DNA from: Acidocella sp.
Lineage (GTDB): Bacteria > Pseudomonadota > Alphaproteobacteria > Acetobacterales > Acetobacteraceae
NCBI GenBank assembly: GCA_029077775.1
Contig: JAQNCU010000006.1
Span: 1 to 25,089 of the forward strand
DNA: 25,089 bases
Reading direction: 5' to 3'
The notes below the pieces were generated by a model. That model did not search any database, had not been told where the DNA came from, and worked only from the letters and a program-made list of their open reading frames with translations. This document shows, piece after piece, positions 8,363-16,920 of the stretch (position 1 is the first letter of the stretch; every line of letters starts with the position of its first letter). The translations under genes were made by a program, and so were the position numbers.

Positions 8363-8443
8363 GCCTTTGATTGCCTTTTGTCTTGCCTATCTCATTACCA
8401 TTGAAATAACACCGGTTGAATCCCCGCGGAGTACCGACTGACC

Positions 8444-10354
<1,911 letters not shown>

Positions 10355-10368
10355 GGGGCAGGGCATAG

Positions 10369-10390
10369 CCGCGCCTGGCGGCGCGGGGCA
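10369..10390 (+). terminator. Probable weak terminator after rpoD
   Basis: A perfect 7-bp stem, CCGCGCC (10369-10375) and GGCGCGG (10380-10386), with a TGGC loop, starts 15 bases after the rpoD stop. The following ATTGTTTCGTC is only moderately T-rich, so termination is likely partial. Confidence 0.5.
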
Positions 10391-10411
10391 TTGTTTCGTC
10401 AATGCTTGACG

Positions 10412-11008
10412 ATGCCCGCAACTGACTACGTCCGCCCCGGCCCGGGCGAGCCTACGGACCGCGCTCTGGTGACCGTGACCTTTCTGCGCATGACCCACCG
10501 CCCGACCAACCCGCCGCCTGCTTTGCCGCGGAACGCGATGTTGACGCCCGAGCGTATGGGGGTGCCTGCCTATCGGGCGCTTTATGACCGGGTCGGCACA
10601 CCATGGCTGTGGTGGCTGCGCCGGGTGATGCCCGATGAGCAGCTTGCCCGGCATCTCGCGGCCCCGAACATCATGACGCATTTGTTGCGGGTGGATGGCG
10701 AACTGGCTGGTTTTTTTGAAACCGAAACCGCACGATATGGCGTTGTAAACCTGAATTACTTCGGCCTGTGCCCGGCCTATCTGGGCCGGGGGCTGGGCCG
10801 GGCGATGCTGGGTGCGGCGGTGGGCCAAGCCTATGCCGCCAACCCCCGGCTGGCCGCGATCACCCTGAACACCTGCACGGCAGACCATCCGCGCGCGCTG
10901 CCCAATTACCTGGAAGCCGGCTTTAAAATCACCCGCCAAGTGCAGGAGATCTGGGACATTCCCCGCAGGCTCGGCATGGTGCTGCCTGAGCATGTGCGCG
11001 GCGGATGA
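10412..11008 (+). CDS. GNAT family N-acetyltransferase
   Basis: 198 residues from the ATG at 10412. Upstream in-frame TTGs at 10391 and 10406 are alternatives; none has a good ribosome binding site. The acetyl-CoA binding motif A is clear (LNYFGLCPAYLGRGLGRAML, about 114-133), with motif B-like RALPNYLEAGFK at 161-172. These place it in the GNAT superfamily, which transfers an acyl group from acyl-CoA to an amine. The substrate cannot be inferred. Its stop overlaps the start of the pseudouridine synthase gene (ATGA), so the two are translated together. Confidence 0.88.
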   Translation: MPATDYVRPGPGEPTDRALVTVTFLRMTHRPTNPPPALPRNAMLTPERMGVPAYRALYDRVGTPWLWWLRRVMPDEQLARHLAAPNIMTHLLRVDGELAGFFETETARYGVVNLNYFGLCPAYLGRGLGRAMLGAAVGQAYAANPRLAAITLNTCTADHPRALPNYLEAGFKITRQVQEIWDIPRRLGMVLPEHVRGG

Positions 11009-11646
11009 ACATCCCCGTTTTATGCGCCGATGCCCGCTTCATGGTTCTCGATAAGCCCGCTGGCCTGCCCGCCCATGCGGGAAGGGCAGGCGGGCCGAGC
11101 GTGGAGGATTATTTCCCCAAATGGCGGCGTGGAAAATCCGGCCCCTGGCTCGCCCACAGGCTGGACCAGGACACGGCGGGCTGTTTGGTTATCGCCCTGA
11201 GGAAAGCTGCCTTGTTGCAGGCACAGGCCGCGTTTGCCGGAGGTTTTGCGGAAAAAACCTATTGGGCGGTGGTGCGCAACATCCCCGCGGACCATGCCGG
11301 GCTGATCGAAATCCCAATTGCCAAAAAAACCACGGGCCGCAACTGGCGTATGGTGGCCGATGCCGCAGCGCCCCCGGCCATAACCGAATGGCGCAAGCTG
11401 GCGGCAAATGCGGGCGTGGCGCTGCTTGAATTCACGCCGCGCACCGGGCGCACCCACCAGATCCGCGCCCATGCCGCCGCCATCGGCCACCCGGTCATCG
11501 GCGATGCCATCTATGGCGGTGGCAACGCGCCGCTGCATCTGCTGGCCCGCCGGATCATGTTGCCGCTGACCCCCGTTCTGGCGGCTGAAGCGCCTATCCC
11601 CGCGCATATGGTGGCGAATATCGCGCGGAGCGGCTTTGCGCTCTGA
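11005..11646 (+). CDS. RluA-family pseudouridine synthase
   Basis: 213 residues, a compact RluA-type enzyme that isomerises uridine in structured RNA. The catalytic motif HRLDQDTAG is intact with Asp54, and the downstream RTGRTHQIRAH signature lies at 146-156. There is no N-terminal S4 domain, so it resembles RluA/RluC core-only members. Whether it acts on rRNA or tRNA cannot be decided from sequence. Start ATG at 11005 overlaps the acetyltransferase stop by four bases. The 3' end overlaps the following small gene by 11 bases. Confidence 0.93.
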   Translation: MNIPVLCADARFMVLDKPAGLPAHAGRAGGPSVEDYFPKWRRGKSGPWLAHRLDQDTAGCLVIALRKAALLQAQAAFAGGFAEKTYWAVVRNIPADHAGLIEIPIAKKTTGRNWRMVADAAAPPAITEWRKLAANAGVALLEFTPRTGRTHQIRAHAAAIGHPVIGDAIYGGGNAPLHLLARRIMLPLTPVLAAEAPIPAHMVANIARSGFAL

Positions 11647-11836
11647 ATTCGAGCCCGGGCAGATCGTCCGCCACCCCGGCCAGCCCGGCTGGGGGCGCGG
11701 CCAGGTGCAATCGGCGCTGGCGGGCAAGGTCACGGTGATGTTCGAGAATGCCGGCAAAATCGTCGTCAACACGCTACATGTTGATTTGCAACCCGAGACC
11801 GACGACTTGCAACCGGACCAATTTGGTCCGACATAA
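11636..11836 (+). CDS. DUF3553 domain-containing small protein
   Basis: 66 residues starting at a TTG (11636) inside the end of the pseudouridine synthase gene. The start is supported by GGAG at 11627-11630 with five bases spacing, and no other start lies upstream of the conserved region. The sequence FEPGQIVRHPGQPGWGRGQV, followed by VTVMFENAGKIVV, fits the DUF3553 family of small beta-rich alphaproteobacterial proteins. The fold suggests an RNA- or protein-binding Tudor/SH3-like barrel, which is inference. The tail contains a short duplication (DLQPETD, DLQPDQ). It ends five bases before moaA. Confidence 0.85.
   Translation: MRSEFEPGQIVRHPGQPGWGRGQVQSALAGKVTVMFENAGKIVVNTLHVDLQPETDDLQPDQFGPT
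11814..11830 (+). promoter_or_regulatory. 17-bp perfect palindrome just before moaA
   Basis: CGGACCAA and TTGGTCCG are exact complements around a single central T, covering the last codons of the DUF3553 gene and ending 11 bases before the moaA ATG. In RNA it would fold with a short loop over the moaA ribosome-binding region, where no Shine-Dalgarno is otherwise visible. It could be a DNA operator, an RNA translational switch, or coincidence in coding sequence. Confidence 0.4.
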
Positions 11837-11841
11837 CGTCC

Positions 11842-12828
11842 ATGATCGATCCCTTTGGCCGCGCCATTACGTATCTTCGTGTTTCAGTCACCGATCGGTG
11901 CGATTTTCGTTGTGTGTACTGCATGTCCGAGGACATGGAATTCTTGCCGAAATCCGATCTGCTGAGCCTGGAGGAGATGGAGCGTCTGTGCGCCGCGTTC
12001 ATCCGCCAGGGTGTAACGCGTCTGCGCCTGACCGGCGGTGAGCCGCTGGTGCGGCGCGATGTGATGCGTCTGATCGAGCGGCTGGGGGCAAGGCTTGGCG
12101 ATGGCTTGGATGAGCTGACGCTGACCACCAATGGCAGCCAGCTCGCGCGCCACGCGGCGGGGCTGGTGCGCGCCGGGATGCGGCGGATCAATGTCAGTAT
12201 CGACACGCTGGACGCTGAAAAATTCGCCGCCATCACACGCTGGGGCAAGCTGCCTGCCGTGCTCGATGGCGTTATGGCCGCCAAACAGGCGGGGCTCGCC
12301 GTGAAAATCAACGCCGTTGCCCTGCGCGGCGTAAATGAGCATGAGTTCGATGGCATGATCGCATTTTGCGGCCAGCACGGGTTCGATCTGTGTCTGATCG
12401 AGACCATGCCGCTCGGTGAGACCGGCATCGATCGTAACGAGCATTATCTGCCGCTTTCAACCGTGCGCGCGGGGCTTGCACGCAACTGGACGCTGACGCC
12501 CTCCGCTTACGCCACAGGAGGCCCGGCGCGGTATTTTGACATCGCCGAGACTGGCCGGCGCCTGGGGTTGATCACGCCGCTGACGCATAATTTTTGCGAA
12601 GGCTGCAACCGCGTGAGGCTCACCTGCACGGGCACACTTTATATGTGTCTGGGCCAGGATGATGCGGCTGATCTGCGCACGCCTTTGCGCCGCAGCAGCG
12701 ATGACAGCGCGCTCGATGCCGCGATTATGAGCGCCATTGCGCGCAAACCCAAAGGCCATGATTTTATCATCGACCGGGATCATGCCCGGCCCGCCCTTAC
12801 CCGCCACATGTCGGTGACCGGCGGGTAG
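11842..12828 (+). CDS. moaA: GTP 3',8-cyclase MoaA (molybdenum cofactor synthesis)
   Basis: 328 residues, normal length. MoaA is a radical-SAM enzyme that, with MoaC, converts GTP to cyclic pyranopterin monophosphate, the first step of molybdopterin synthesis. The radical-SAM cluster is C20-x3-C24-x2-C27 (VTDRCDFRCVYCM). The second, substrate-binding cluster is C252-x2-C255-x13-C269 (FCEGCNRVRLTCTGTLYMC). LTGGEPLVRRD is the GGEP motif. The protein ends in the conserved double glycine (SVTGG). No other mo genes lie in the window. It is the last gene of the acetyltransferase-pseudouridine synthase-DUF3553 chain, and converges on tetR with a two-base gap. Confidence 0.97.
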   Translation: MIDPFGRAITYLRVSVTDRCDFRCVYCMSEDMEFLPKSDLLSLEEMERLCAAFIRQGVTRLRLTGGEPLVRRDVMRLIERLGARLGDGLDELTLTTNGSQLARHAAGLVRAGMRRINVSIDTLDAEKFAAITRWGKLPAVLDGVMAAKQAGLAVKINAVALRGVNEHEFDGMIAFCGQHGFDLCLIETMPLGETGIDRNEHYLPLSTVRAGLARNWTLTPSAYATGGPARYFDIAETGRRLGLITPLTHNFCEGCNRVRLTCTGTLYMCLGQDDAADLRTPLRRSSDDSALDAAIMSAIARKPKGHDFIIDRDHARPALTRHMSVTGG

Positions 12829-12830
12829 GC

Positions 12831-13544
12831 TTATGCCGCCATGCAGCCGCCGAGGAAAATATCCACGGCATGGCGTACGCGCTTCTCCACCATCTGCCTG
12901 GTCGGCACGTTCCGAAAGCCGACCAGCACGCCCAGATGCATCTCGCCGATCGCCATGCCGAACAACATCGCCGCCATCTCCTTGGTGTCGGCATCGGCAC
13001 AGGATTGGCTGCGCGCAATGTCGGCAAGGCAGCATTCCAGCTTGGCTTTCGCCTTCATCACCCGGTTACGGTGAAACACCCGGCCCATATCCGGGCTGTG
13101 GGTGTATTCCGCCATGATCAGCCGGATGATCGCGATTTGCTGAGGGGACAGCAAAAACCGGGCGAGACAAACCAGATTGGCGATCAGCGTGTCGCGCACG
13201 GTCCAGTCCGGTTCCGGTTCCGGGAAATTCAGCAGCGATTGATGATGCGCCAGCAAGGCCGCGAATAATTCGGCCTTTGAGTCGATCAGCATATACACGG
13301 TTTTTTTCGACATCCCGGCGGCCCGCGCCACCTCGCTCATGGTCGCCGCGTGGTAGCCCTTGGCCAGAAACATGCCCTCCGCCGCCTCGATAAGCTGCAA
13401 CATGCGCGCATTGGTGTCGGGCTGATGAGCGCCGGCCGGGTGAACGCGCGGCGGCGTGGCGCCCGCCATTTTTGCGGGCTTGACCGTTTTGTGTGTCTTG
13501 CCGATGGGTTTTGGCGCTGCCGTGATTACCGGTGTGTCCACCAT
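12831..13544 (-). CDS. TetR/AcrR family transcriptional regulator
   Basis: 237 residues. A basic, proline-rich tail of about 44 residues (GKTHKTVKPAK within it) precedes the TetR DNA-binding domain at about 45-95, whose recognition helix-turn-helix reads MSEVARAAGMSKKTVYMLID. The C-terminal domain is helical and ligand-binding in type; the ligand is unknown. The ATG at 13544 is preceded by AGAGATGAGG. It ends two bases from the convergent moaA stop and has no adjacent efflux or catabolic genes, so targets are likely elsewhere or itself. A palindrome 26 bases upstream may be its own operator. Confidence 0.92.
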   Translation of the reverse strand: MVDTPVITAAPKPIGKTHKTVKPAKMAGATPPRVHPAGAHQPDTNARMLQLIEAAEGMFLAKGYHAATMSEVARAAGMSKKTVYMLIDSKAELFAALLAHHQSLLNFPEPEPDWTVRDTLIANLVCLARFLLSPQQIAIIRLIMAEYTHSPDMGRVFHRNRVMKAKAKLECCLADIARSQSCADADTKEMAAMLFGMAIGEMHLGVLVGFRNVPTRQMVEKRVRHAVDIFLGGCMAA

Positions 13545-13569
13545 TGCCTCATCTCTAGGCGTATTTTGA

Positions 13570-13583
13570 AAACTTACAAGTTT
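13570..13583. promoter_or_regulatory. Candidate TetR operator
   Basis: AAACTT and AAGTTT arms flank a two-base centre, a perfect 14-bp dyad in the AT-rich gap between tetR and radC, 26 bases from the tetR start. Its place and size suit autoregulation by the adjacent TetR protein. Confidence 0.4.
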
Positions 13584-13680
13584 CCGTTTTATATCTGCAG
13601 GTTTGCCGCAGCGTGAAGGCGTGATTTTAGAATTTATTACGCTTTATTCATGTTTGGAATCATGGCAGCCTGTGGTTGCC

Positions 13681-14436
13681 ATGAAAAATTCTAGCACAAT
13701 CCCAGGGTTCGCGGATGTTTCGCGGATCGACTCGCTCACCCCTGATATCCGCCCCGCCAAAATCGCGACGGGAACAGATGGCCACCGCGCCCGCCTGCGT
13801 GCGCGCTTCCTCCAGGGCGGACCCGCCGCCGTGGCTGAGCATGAGCTGATCGAGATGGTCTTGTTCCTCGCGGTCCCCAGGCGCGATACAAAGCCCATCG
13901 CGCGCGCGCTGCTCGCCCGGTTCGGCTCTTTCGCGGCGGCCATTTCGGCACCGCTGAACCAGCTTATGGAGGTCGACGGCATTGGCGAGGCCGGGGCAAC
14001 GTCGCTCAAAATCATCCAGGCCGCCGCCCAGCGCCTCACCCGGGCCGAGGTGCTGTATCGCCCGGTGCTGAATAACTGGGACAGGCTGATGGAATATCTC
14101 CAGGCGGTGCTGGCGCGGGAGGTGGTCGAGCAATTCCGCGTGCTGTTCCTCGATAATCGCAACCGTCTGCTGGGTGATGAAACCCAAGGCGTGGGCACGG
14201 TCAACCACACGCCTGTTTACCCGCGTGAGGTGATCAAGCGCGCGCTGGATTTGCGGGCGACCGCGATTATCCTGGTGCATAACCATCCCAGCGGCGATCC
14301 GTCACCCAGTGTGCAGGATATCGAGATGACCAAGGAGATCAAAGCCGCCGCCGCCGCACTTTCCATCGTGCTGCATGACCATGTCATTGTCGGCAACGGC
14401 CAATGGCTCAGTTTTCGTAAAACCGGGCTGCTATGA
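13681..14436 (+). CDS. radC: RadC family protein (JAB/MPN domain)
   Basis: 251 residues from the ATG at 13681; an in-frame TTG at 13603 would add 26 residues that do not look like the family. A helix-hairpin-helix-like segment, LMEVDGIGEAGATSLK, sits at about 95-110. The C-terminal JAB1/MPN metalloprotease-like domain has the metal motif H200-N-H202-x10-D213 (HNHPSGDPSPSVQD). RadC was once linked to DNA repair, but the biochemical role of chromosomal copies is unresolved. Length and motifs are complete. The stop is followed by three terminator-like repeats. Confidence 0.93.
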   Translation: MKNSSTIPGFADVSRIDSLTPDIRPAKIATGTDGHRARLRARFLQGGPAAVAEHELIEMVLFLAVPRRDTKPIARALLARFGSFAAAISAPLNQLMEVDGIGEAGATSLKIIQAAAQRLTRAEVLYRPVLNNWDRLMEYLQAVLAREVVEQFRVLFLDNRNRLLGDETQGVGTVNHTPVYPREVIKRALDLRATAIILVHNHPSGDPSPSVQDIEMTKEIKAAAAALSIVLHDHVIVGNGQWLSFRKTGLL

Positions 14437-14452
14437 ACAATTTTGAGGCGCG

Positions 14453-14515
14453 TAGTCTGGCCCCCAGATTTGTTTTTAGTCTGGTCCCCAGATCTTTTTT
14501 TAGTCTGGTCCCCAG
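14453..14515. repeat. Three-copy 24-bp tandem repeat with terminator-like hairpins
   Basis: TAGTCTGGYCCCCAG begins at 14453, 14477 and 14501, exactly 24 bases apart, with T-rich spacers. Each unit can form a TCTGG/CCAGA stem with a three-base loop, followed on the plus strand by T runs in copies 1 and 2, so it may terminate radC transcription. Copy 3 holds the stop codon of the methyltransferase gene (minus strand), so the array seems to be duplication of that gene's 3' end. Confidence 0.75.
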
Positions 14516-15339
14516 CCGGTGAGCACGGCCAGGCGCAACATGGCCCGCACCCGGCCATCCGGCCCCACCGGCAGCGCGCCAAGCGCCATGGGGAATAACC
14601 GGGCCGGGGTGAATGATTTCTGCCGGGCGGTGACCGCATTGTTCTCTCCCGCCGCGCGCAGATCATGCAACAGCGCAAGCGGGCTGGCATATGAGAAGGC
14701 AATATCCTCGACATCGGCGACCGGCAGCGCGAACCCCGCGCGCTGTAACAAGGCGGCGCAATCTTGCAGAGTCGGGAAGGGCGAGACTCTGGGGCTCGCC
14801 CCGCCAGTGATCTCCGCCTCCGCCGCCAGCAAGGCATCGCGCAATGATTGCAGCGTGCCGAGCACAGGCATGCTGGCGAGCATCAACCCGCCCGGCCGCA
14901 ACGCCCGCCGAAACTGCACCAGCGCGCCTGGCAAATCGTTGATCCAGTGCAGCGACAGGCTGGCCACCACCAGATCATATTGTTGCACCCCGAGCGCGAA
15001 ATCCTCGCGCGCCCAACGCTCCGGCGTGATTGGCACTGGCCGTCCACCGGCCAGGGCCGCCATACGCGGCGAGATATCGGCGCAATCGACCACCATGCCG
15101 CGCGCGCGCAAGGTCGGGGCAACAGCGCCGCGCCCGCCGAAATCAAGCGCGGTTGCAAAAACCCGGCTGACATCGTCCAGCCTGTCCAGCACGCGCGCCG
15201 CCAAAGCATCCAGCACCGGGGCCACCCGGTCGATCAACAAAGCCGCGCGCTCGCGGTGCTGCAACACGGCATGGGAATCGAATATCTGCTCCAGATGAAA
15301 TCCTTCATGAGCGGCGCGCTCAATTTGCTGCTGCCACAA
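14500..15339 (-). CDS. Class I SAM-dependent methyltransferase (BioC/NDUFAF5-like)
   Basis: About 279 residues from a TTG at 15339, chosen because GAGG lies five bases before it; the true start is uncertain and could be nearer QIFDSHAV (residue 18). The glycine-rich SAM motif is the variant ALDFGGRG (about 64-71), followed by VVDCADIS. YDLVVASLSLHWINDLPGAL and the LRPGGLMLASM strand complete the Rossmann-type core. The type of neighbourhood (divergent comF, then grxC and DUF1178) fits alphaproteobacterial proteins related to NDUFAF5, a complex I assembly factor; substrate identity is inference. The 5' end overlaps comF on the other strand by up to 45 bases. The stop lies inside the 24-bp repeat array. 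Confidence 0.85.
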   Translation of the reverse strand: MWQQQIERAAHEGFHLEQIFDSHAVLQHRERAALLIDRVAPVLDALAARVLDRLDDVSRVFATALDFGGRGAVAPTLRARGMVVDCADISPRMAALAGGRPVPITPERWAREDFALGVQQYDLVVASLSLHWINDLPGALVQFRRALRPGGLMLASMPVLGTLQSLRDALLAAEAEITGGASPRVSPFPTLQDCAALLQRAGFALPVADVEDIAFSYASPLALLHDLRAAGENNAVTARQKSFTPARLFPMALGALPVGPDGRVRAMLRLAVLTGWGPD

Positions 15340-16023
15340 AATTGCCTCGGCTGCGATACGCCCGTGGCCGCCGCCGGGCAGTTCTGCGTGCCCTGCTTTC
15401 GCCGCGCGGTATTTGTCACCCCGCCTTTTTGCGCATGTTGTGGCCTGCCGCTGCCTTATGAAGCCGCCGGGGCAGGGGGGATGTGCGGCGCGTGCTGGGA
15501 CCACCTGCCCGCGTTTACCCAGGCCCGGGCCGCTTTGCGGTATGACGAGCTCGCGAAAGCGCTCATTCTGCCCTTCAAATACGCAGACCGTACCGATGCC
15601 GCCCGTGGGCTTGCCATGCTCATGCGAAGGGCGGGGGCGGATTTACTGGCCCGCGCTGATGTGCTGGTGCCTGTGCCTTTGCACAAATCGCGGCTGCGCG
15701 CCCGGCGTTATAACCAGGCCGCCTTGCTCGCCGCCCAGCTCGCCAGCTTAAGCGGCCGCGCGCACAGGCCCGATGCGCTGATCCGCACCCGCGCCACGGT
15801 GGCGCTGGCACGCCTGAGTGCCACTGAGCGGCAGGCTGCGCTGGCCGGCGCCATCATCGCCCGGAAGGGGGTCGAGGTTTCCGGCCGTAATGTATTGCTG
15901 ATCGACGATGTCATGACCACGGGGTCCACGGCTTCATCCTGCGCGGCGGCCCTGCGGCTTGCGGGCGCGGCCCGCGTGGATGTGCTAACCATAGCCCGTG
16001 TCGCCAGCCCGGACGATGATTAG
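15295..16023 (+). CDS. comF: ComF family protein (phosphoribosyltransferase-like)
   Basis: 242 residues from the ATG at 15295. Starts at 15271 and 15307 are possible; none has a clear ribosome binding site. The N-terminus has the zinc-ribbon cysteines typical of ComF (C17/C20, C31/C34, C46/C49, C64/C67). The C-terminal half is a type I phosphoribosyltransferase fold with NVLLIDDVMTTGSTASS near 199-215 and VLVPVPLHKSRLRARRYNQ before it. ComF is needed for DNA uptake in naturally competent bacteria and may act in handling incoming single-stranded DNA; its role outside competence is unclear. Diverges from the methyltransferase gene. Confidence 0.93.
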   Translation: MKSFMSGALNLLLPQNCLGCDTPVAAAGQFCVPCFRRAVFVTPPFCACCGLPLPYEAAGAGGMCGACWDHLPAFTQARAALRYDELAKALILPFKYADRTDAARGLAMLMRRAGADLLARADVLVPVPLHKSRLRARRYNQAALLAAQLASLSGRAHRPDALIRTRATVALARLSATERQAALAGAIIARKGVEVSGRNVLLIDDVMTTGSTASSCAAALRLAGAARVDVLTIARVASPDDD

Positions 16024-16038
16024 TGTTTTCTGATCAAA

Positions 16039-16051
16039 CGGAGACGCTCCG
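16039..16051 (+). terminator. Small hairpin after comF
   Basis: CGGAG-ACG-CTCCG forms a 5-bp stem 15 bases after the comF stop, followed by AACGTATTT. This is a weak terminator candidate because the stem is short and the T tract poor. Confidence 0.25.
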
Positions 16052-16074
16052 AACGTATTTGAGCGCGCAATTTC

Positions 16075-16113
16075 ATCCGGTCAGGCCGTCTCGTTAAGTC
16101 AACCTGACCGGAT
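16075..16113. repeat. 11-bp perfect inverted repeat between comF and grxC
   Basis: ATCCGGTCAGG (16075-16085) and CCTGACCGGAT (16103-16113) are exact inverted copies separated by 17 bases, in the 161-base gap before grxC. Neither side has a strong T tract, so it could be a terminator, an operator pair, or a small mobile-element remnant. Nothing else is recognised in the gap; no promoter for grxC is obvious. Confidence 0.7.
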
Positions 16114-16184
16114 ATTCCTCTGGCGCCGGATGCCGCCGCACGCCTATCCCTTGCATAAGCCGGGCGCTTGGCTAATTAGCGGTC

Positions 16185-16442
16185 ATGGCCAATGTTGAAA
16201 TATATACTCAGTTTTTCTGCCCTTATTGTGTCCGGGCGAAATCCTTGTTGAAAAAAAAGGGCGTGGCGTTCCGCGAGATCGATGCGCCCGGTGGTTCATC
16301 CGCGCGCGCTGAAGCCGTGGCCCGCTCCGGCGGGAAAACCACCGTGCCGCAGATTTTTATCGATGGCTCTCCCATTGGTGGCTGCGATGAGCTGATGGCG
16401 CTGGAGCGCGGCGGTCAGCTCGACACGTTGCTCGGGCGATGA
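16185..16442 (+). CDS. grxC: Glutaredoxin 3
   Basis: 85 residues, the standard length of a dithiol glutaredoxin that uses glutathione to reduce protein disulfides. The active site is C12-P-Y-C15; the cis-proline TVPQIFI lies at about 53-59 and the glutathione-binding GGCDEL at 65-70. An A8 run (16251-16258) lies in the codons for a KKK segment, in a GC-rich gene. The ATG at 16185 follows a gap of 161 bases after comF. The stop overlaps the DUF1178 start (ATGA). Confidence 0.96.
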   Translation: MANVEIYTQFFCPYCVRAKSLLKKKGVAFREIDAPGGSSARAEAVARSGGKTTVPQIFIDGSPIGGCDELMALERGGQLDTLLGR

Positions 16443-16903
16443 TCCATTATCAGCTACGCTGTGCCGCCGGGCATGAATTTGATGGCTGGTTTGCAAGCTG
16501 CGCCGGGTTCGAGCATCAGGCGGAAAAGCGGTTGGTCCTGTGCCCGGTATGCGCCGATACCGACATCACGCGCGCGCTGATGGCCCCCAGCATCCGGCCC
16601 AAAGCCCGGCCCGCAGCAGCCTCCCCCGCCGCGCCTGCATTGCCCGTGCCCGGGCCAAAGCCAACCGCCGGGGCGCTGCTGCCGGATCATTTACGCATCG
16701 CGCTCCGCCAGATCCGTGAGGAGGTGGAAAAACGATGCGACTATGTCGGCCCTGATTTCGCCAACGAGGCGCGGCGTATTCACTATGGTGAGGCCGAAGC
16801 GCGCGGTATTTATGGTGAGGGCAGTGAGTCCGAGATCGAGAGCCTGGCCGATGAAGGGATCGAGGTCTCGCACATCCCCTGGGTGAAGCTGAGTGACGGT
16901 TGA
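16439..16903 (+). CDS. DUF1178 family protein
   Basis: 154 residues. The N-terminus has a zinc-ribbon-like pattern (C8, H12, C35, C38; GHEFDGWFAS and LVLCPVCAD). A Pro/Ala-rich linker at about 52-78 leads to a helical C-terminal part (LRQIREEVEKRCDYVG, then FANEARRIHYGEAEARGIYG) that is diagnostic of DUF1178. Function is unknown; the family is common in alphaproteobacteria and commonly near grxC, which suggests a link to redox or translation without proving it. Starts by a 4-base overlap with grxC and converges on the TadG-like gene with a 17-base gap that holds no terminator. Confidence 0.9.
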   Translation: MIHYQLRCAAGHEFDGWFASCAGFEHQAEKRLVLCPVCADTDITRALMAPSIRPKARPAAASPAAPALPVPGPKPTAGALLPDHLRIALRQIREEVEKRCDYVGPDFANEARRIHYGEAEARGIYGEGSESEIESLADEGIEVSHIPWVKLSDG

Positions 16904-16920
16904 ACGCGGGTTGAAACTGC

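Noticed and set aside
8363..8443. Heat-shock or sigma-70 promoter between dnaG and rpoD
   Set aside because: TTGAAA- and TTGAAT-like hexamers are present but no -10 at suitable spacing was found.
11063..11091. Inverted repeat GCCTGCCC/GGGCAGGC near the start of the pseudouridine synthase gene
   Set aside because: Lies within coding sequence in a GC-rich stretch of Gly/Pro/Ala codons and has no T tract; likely chance.
13603..13680. Longer RadC beginning at TTG 13603
   Set aside because: The extra 26 residues lack family resemblance and the region is AT-rich leader-like DNA; the ATG at 13681 gives the usual length.
14453..14515. CRISPR array
   Set aside because: Three repeats with 9-base spacers are tandem repeats; no spacers of CRISPR length and no cas genes.
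14848..15294. N-terminal extension of comF by about 149 codons
   Set aside because: The extension is antisense to the methyltransferase core, while ComF homology begins at about 15295.
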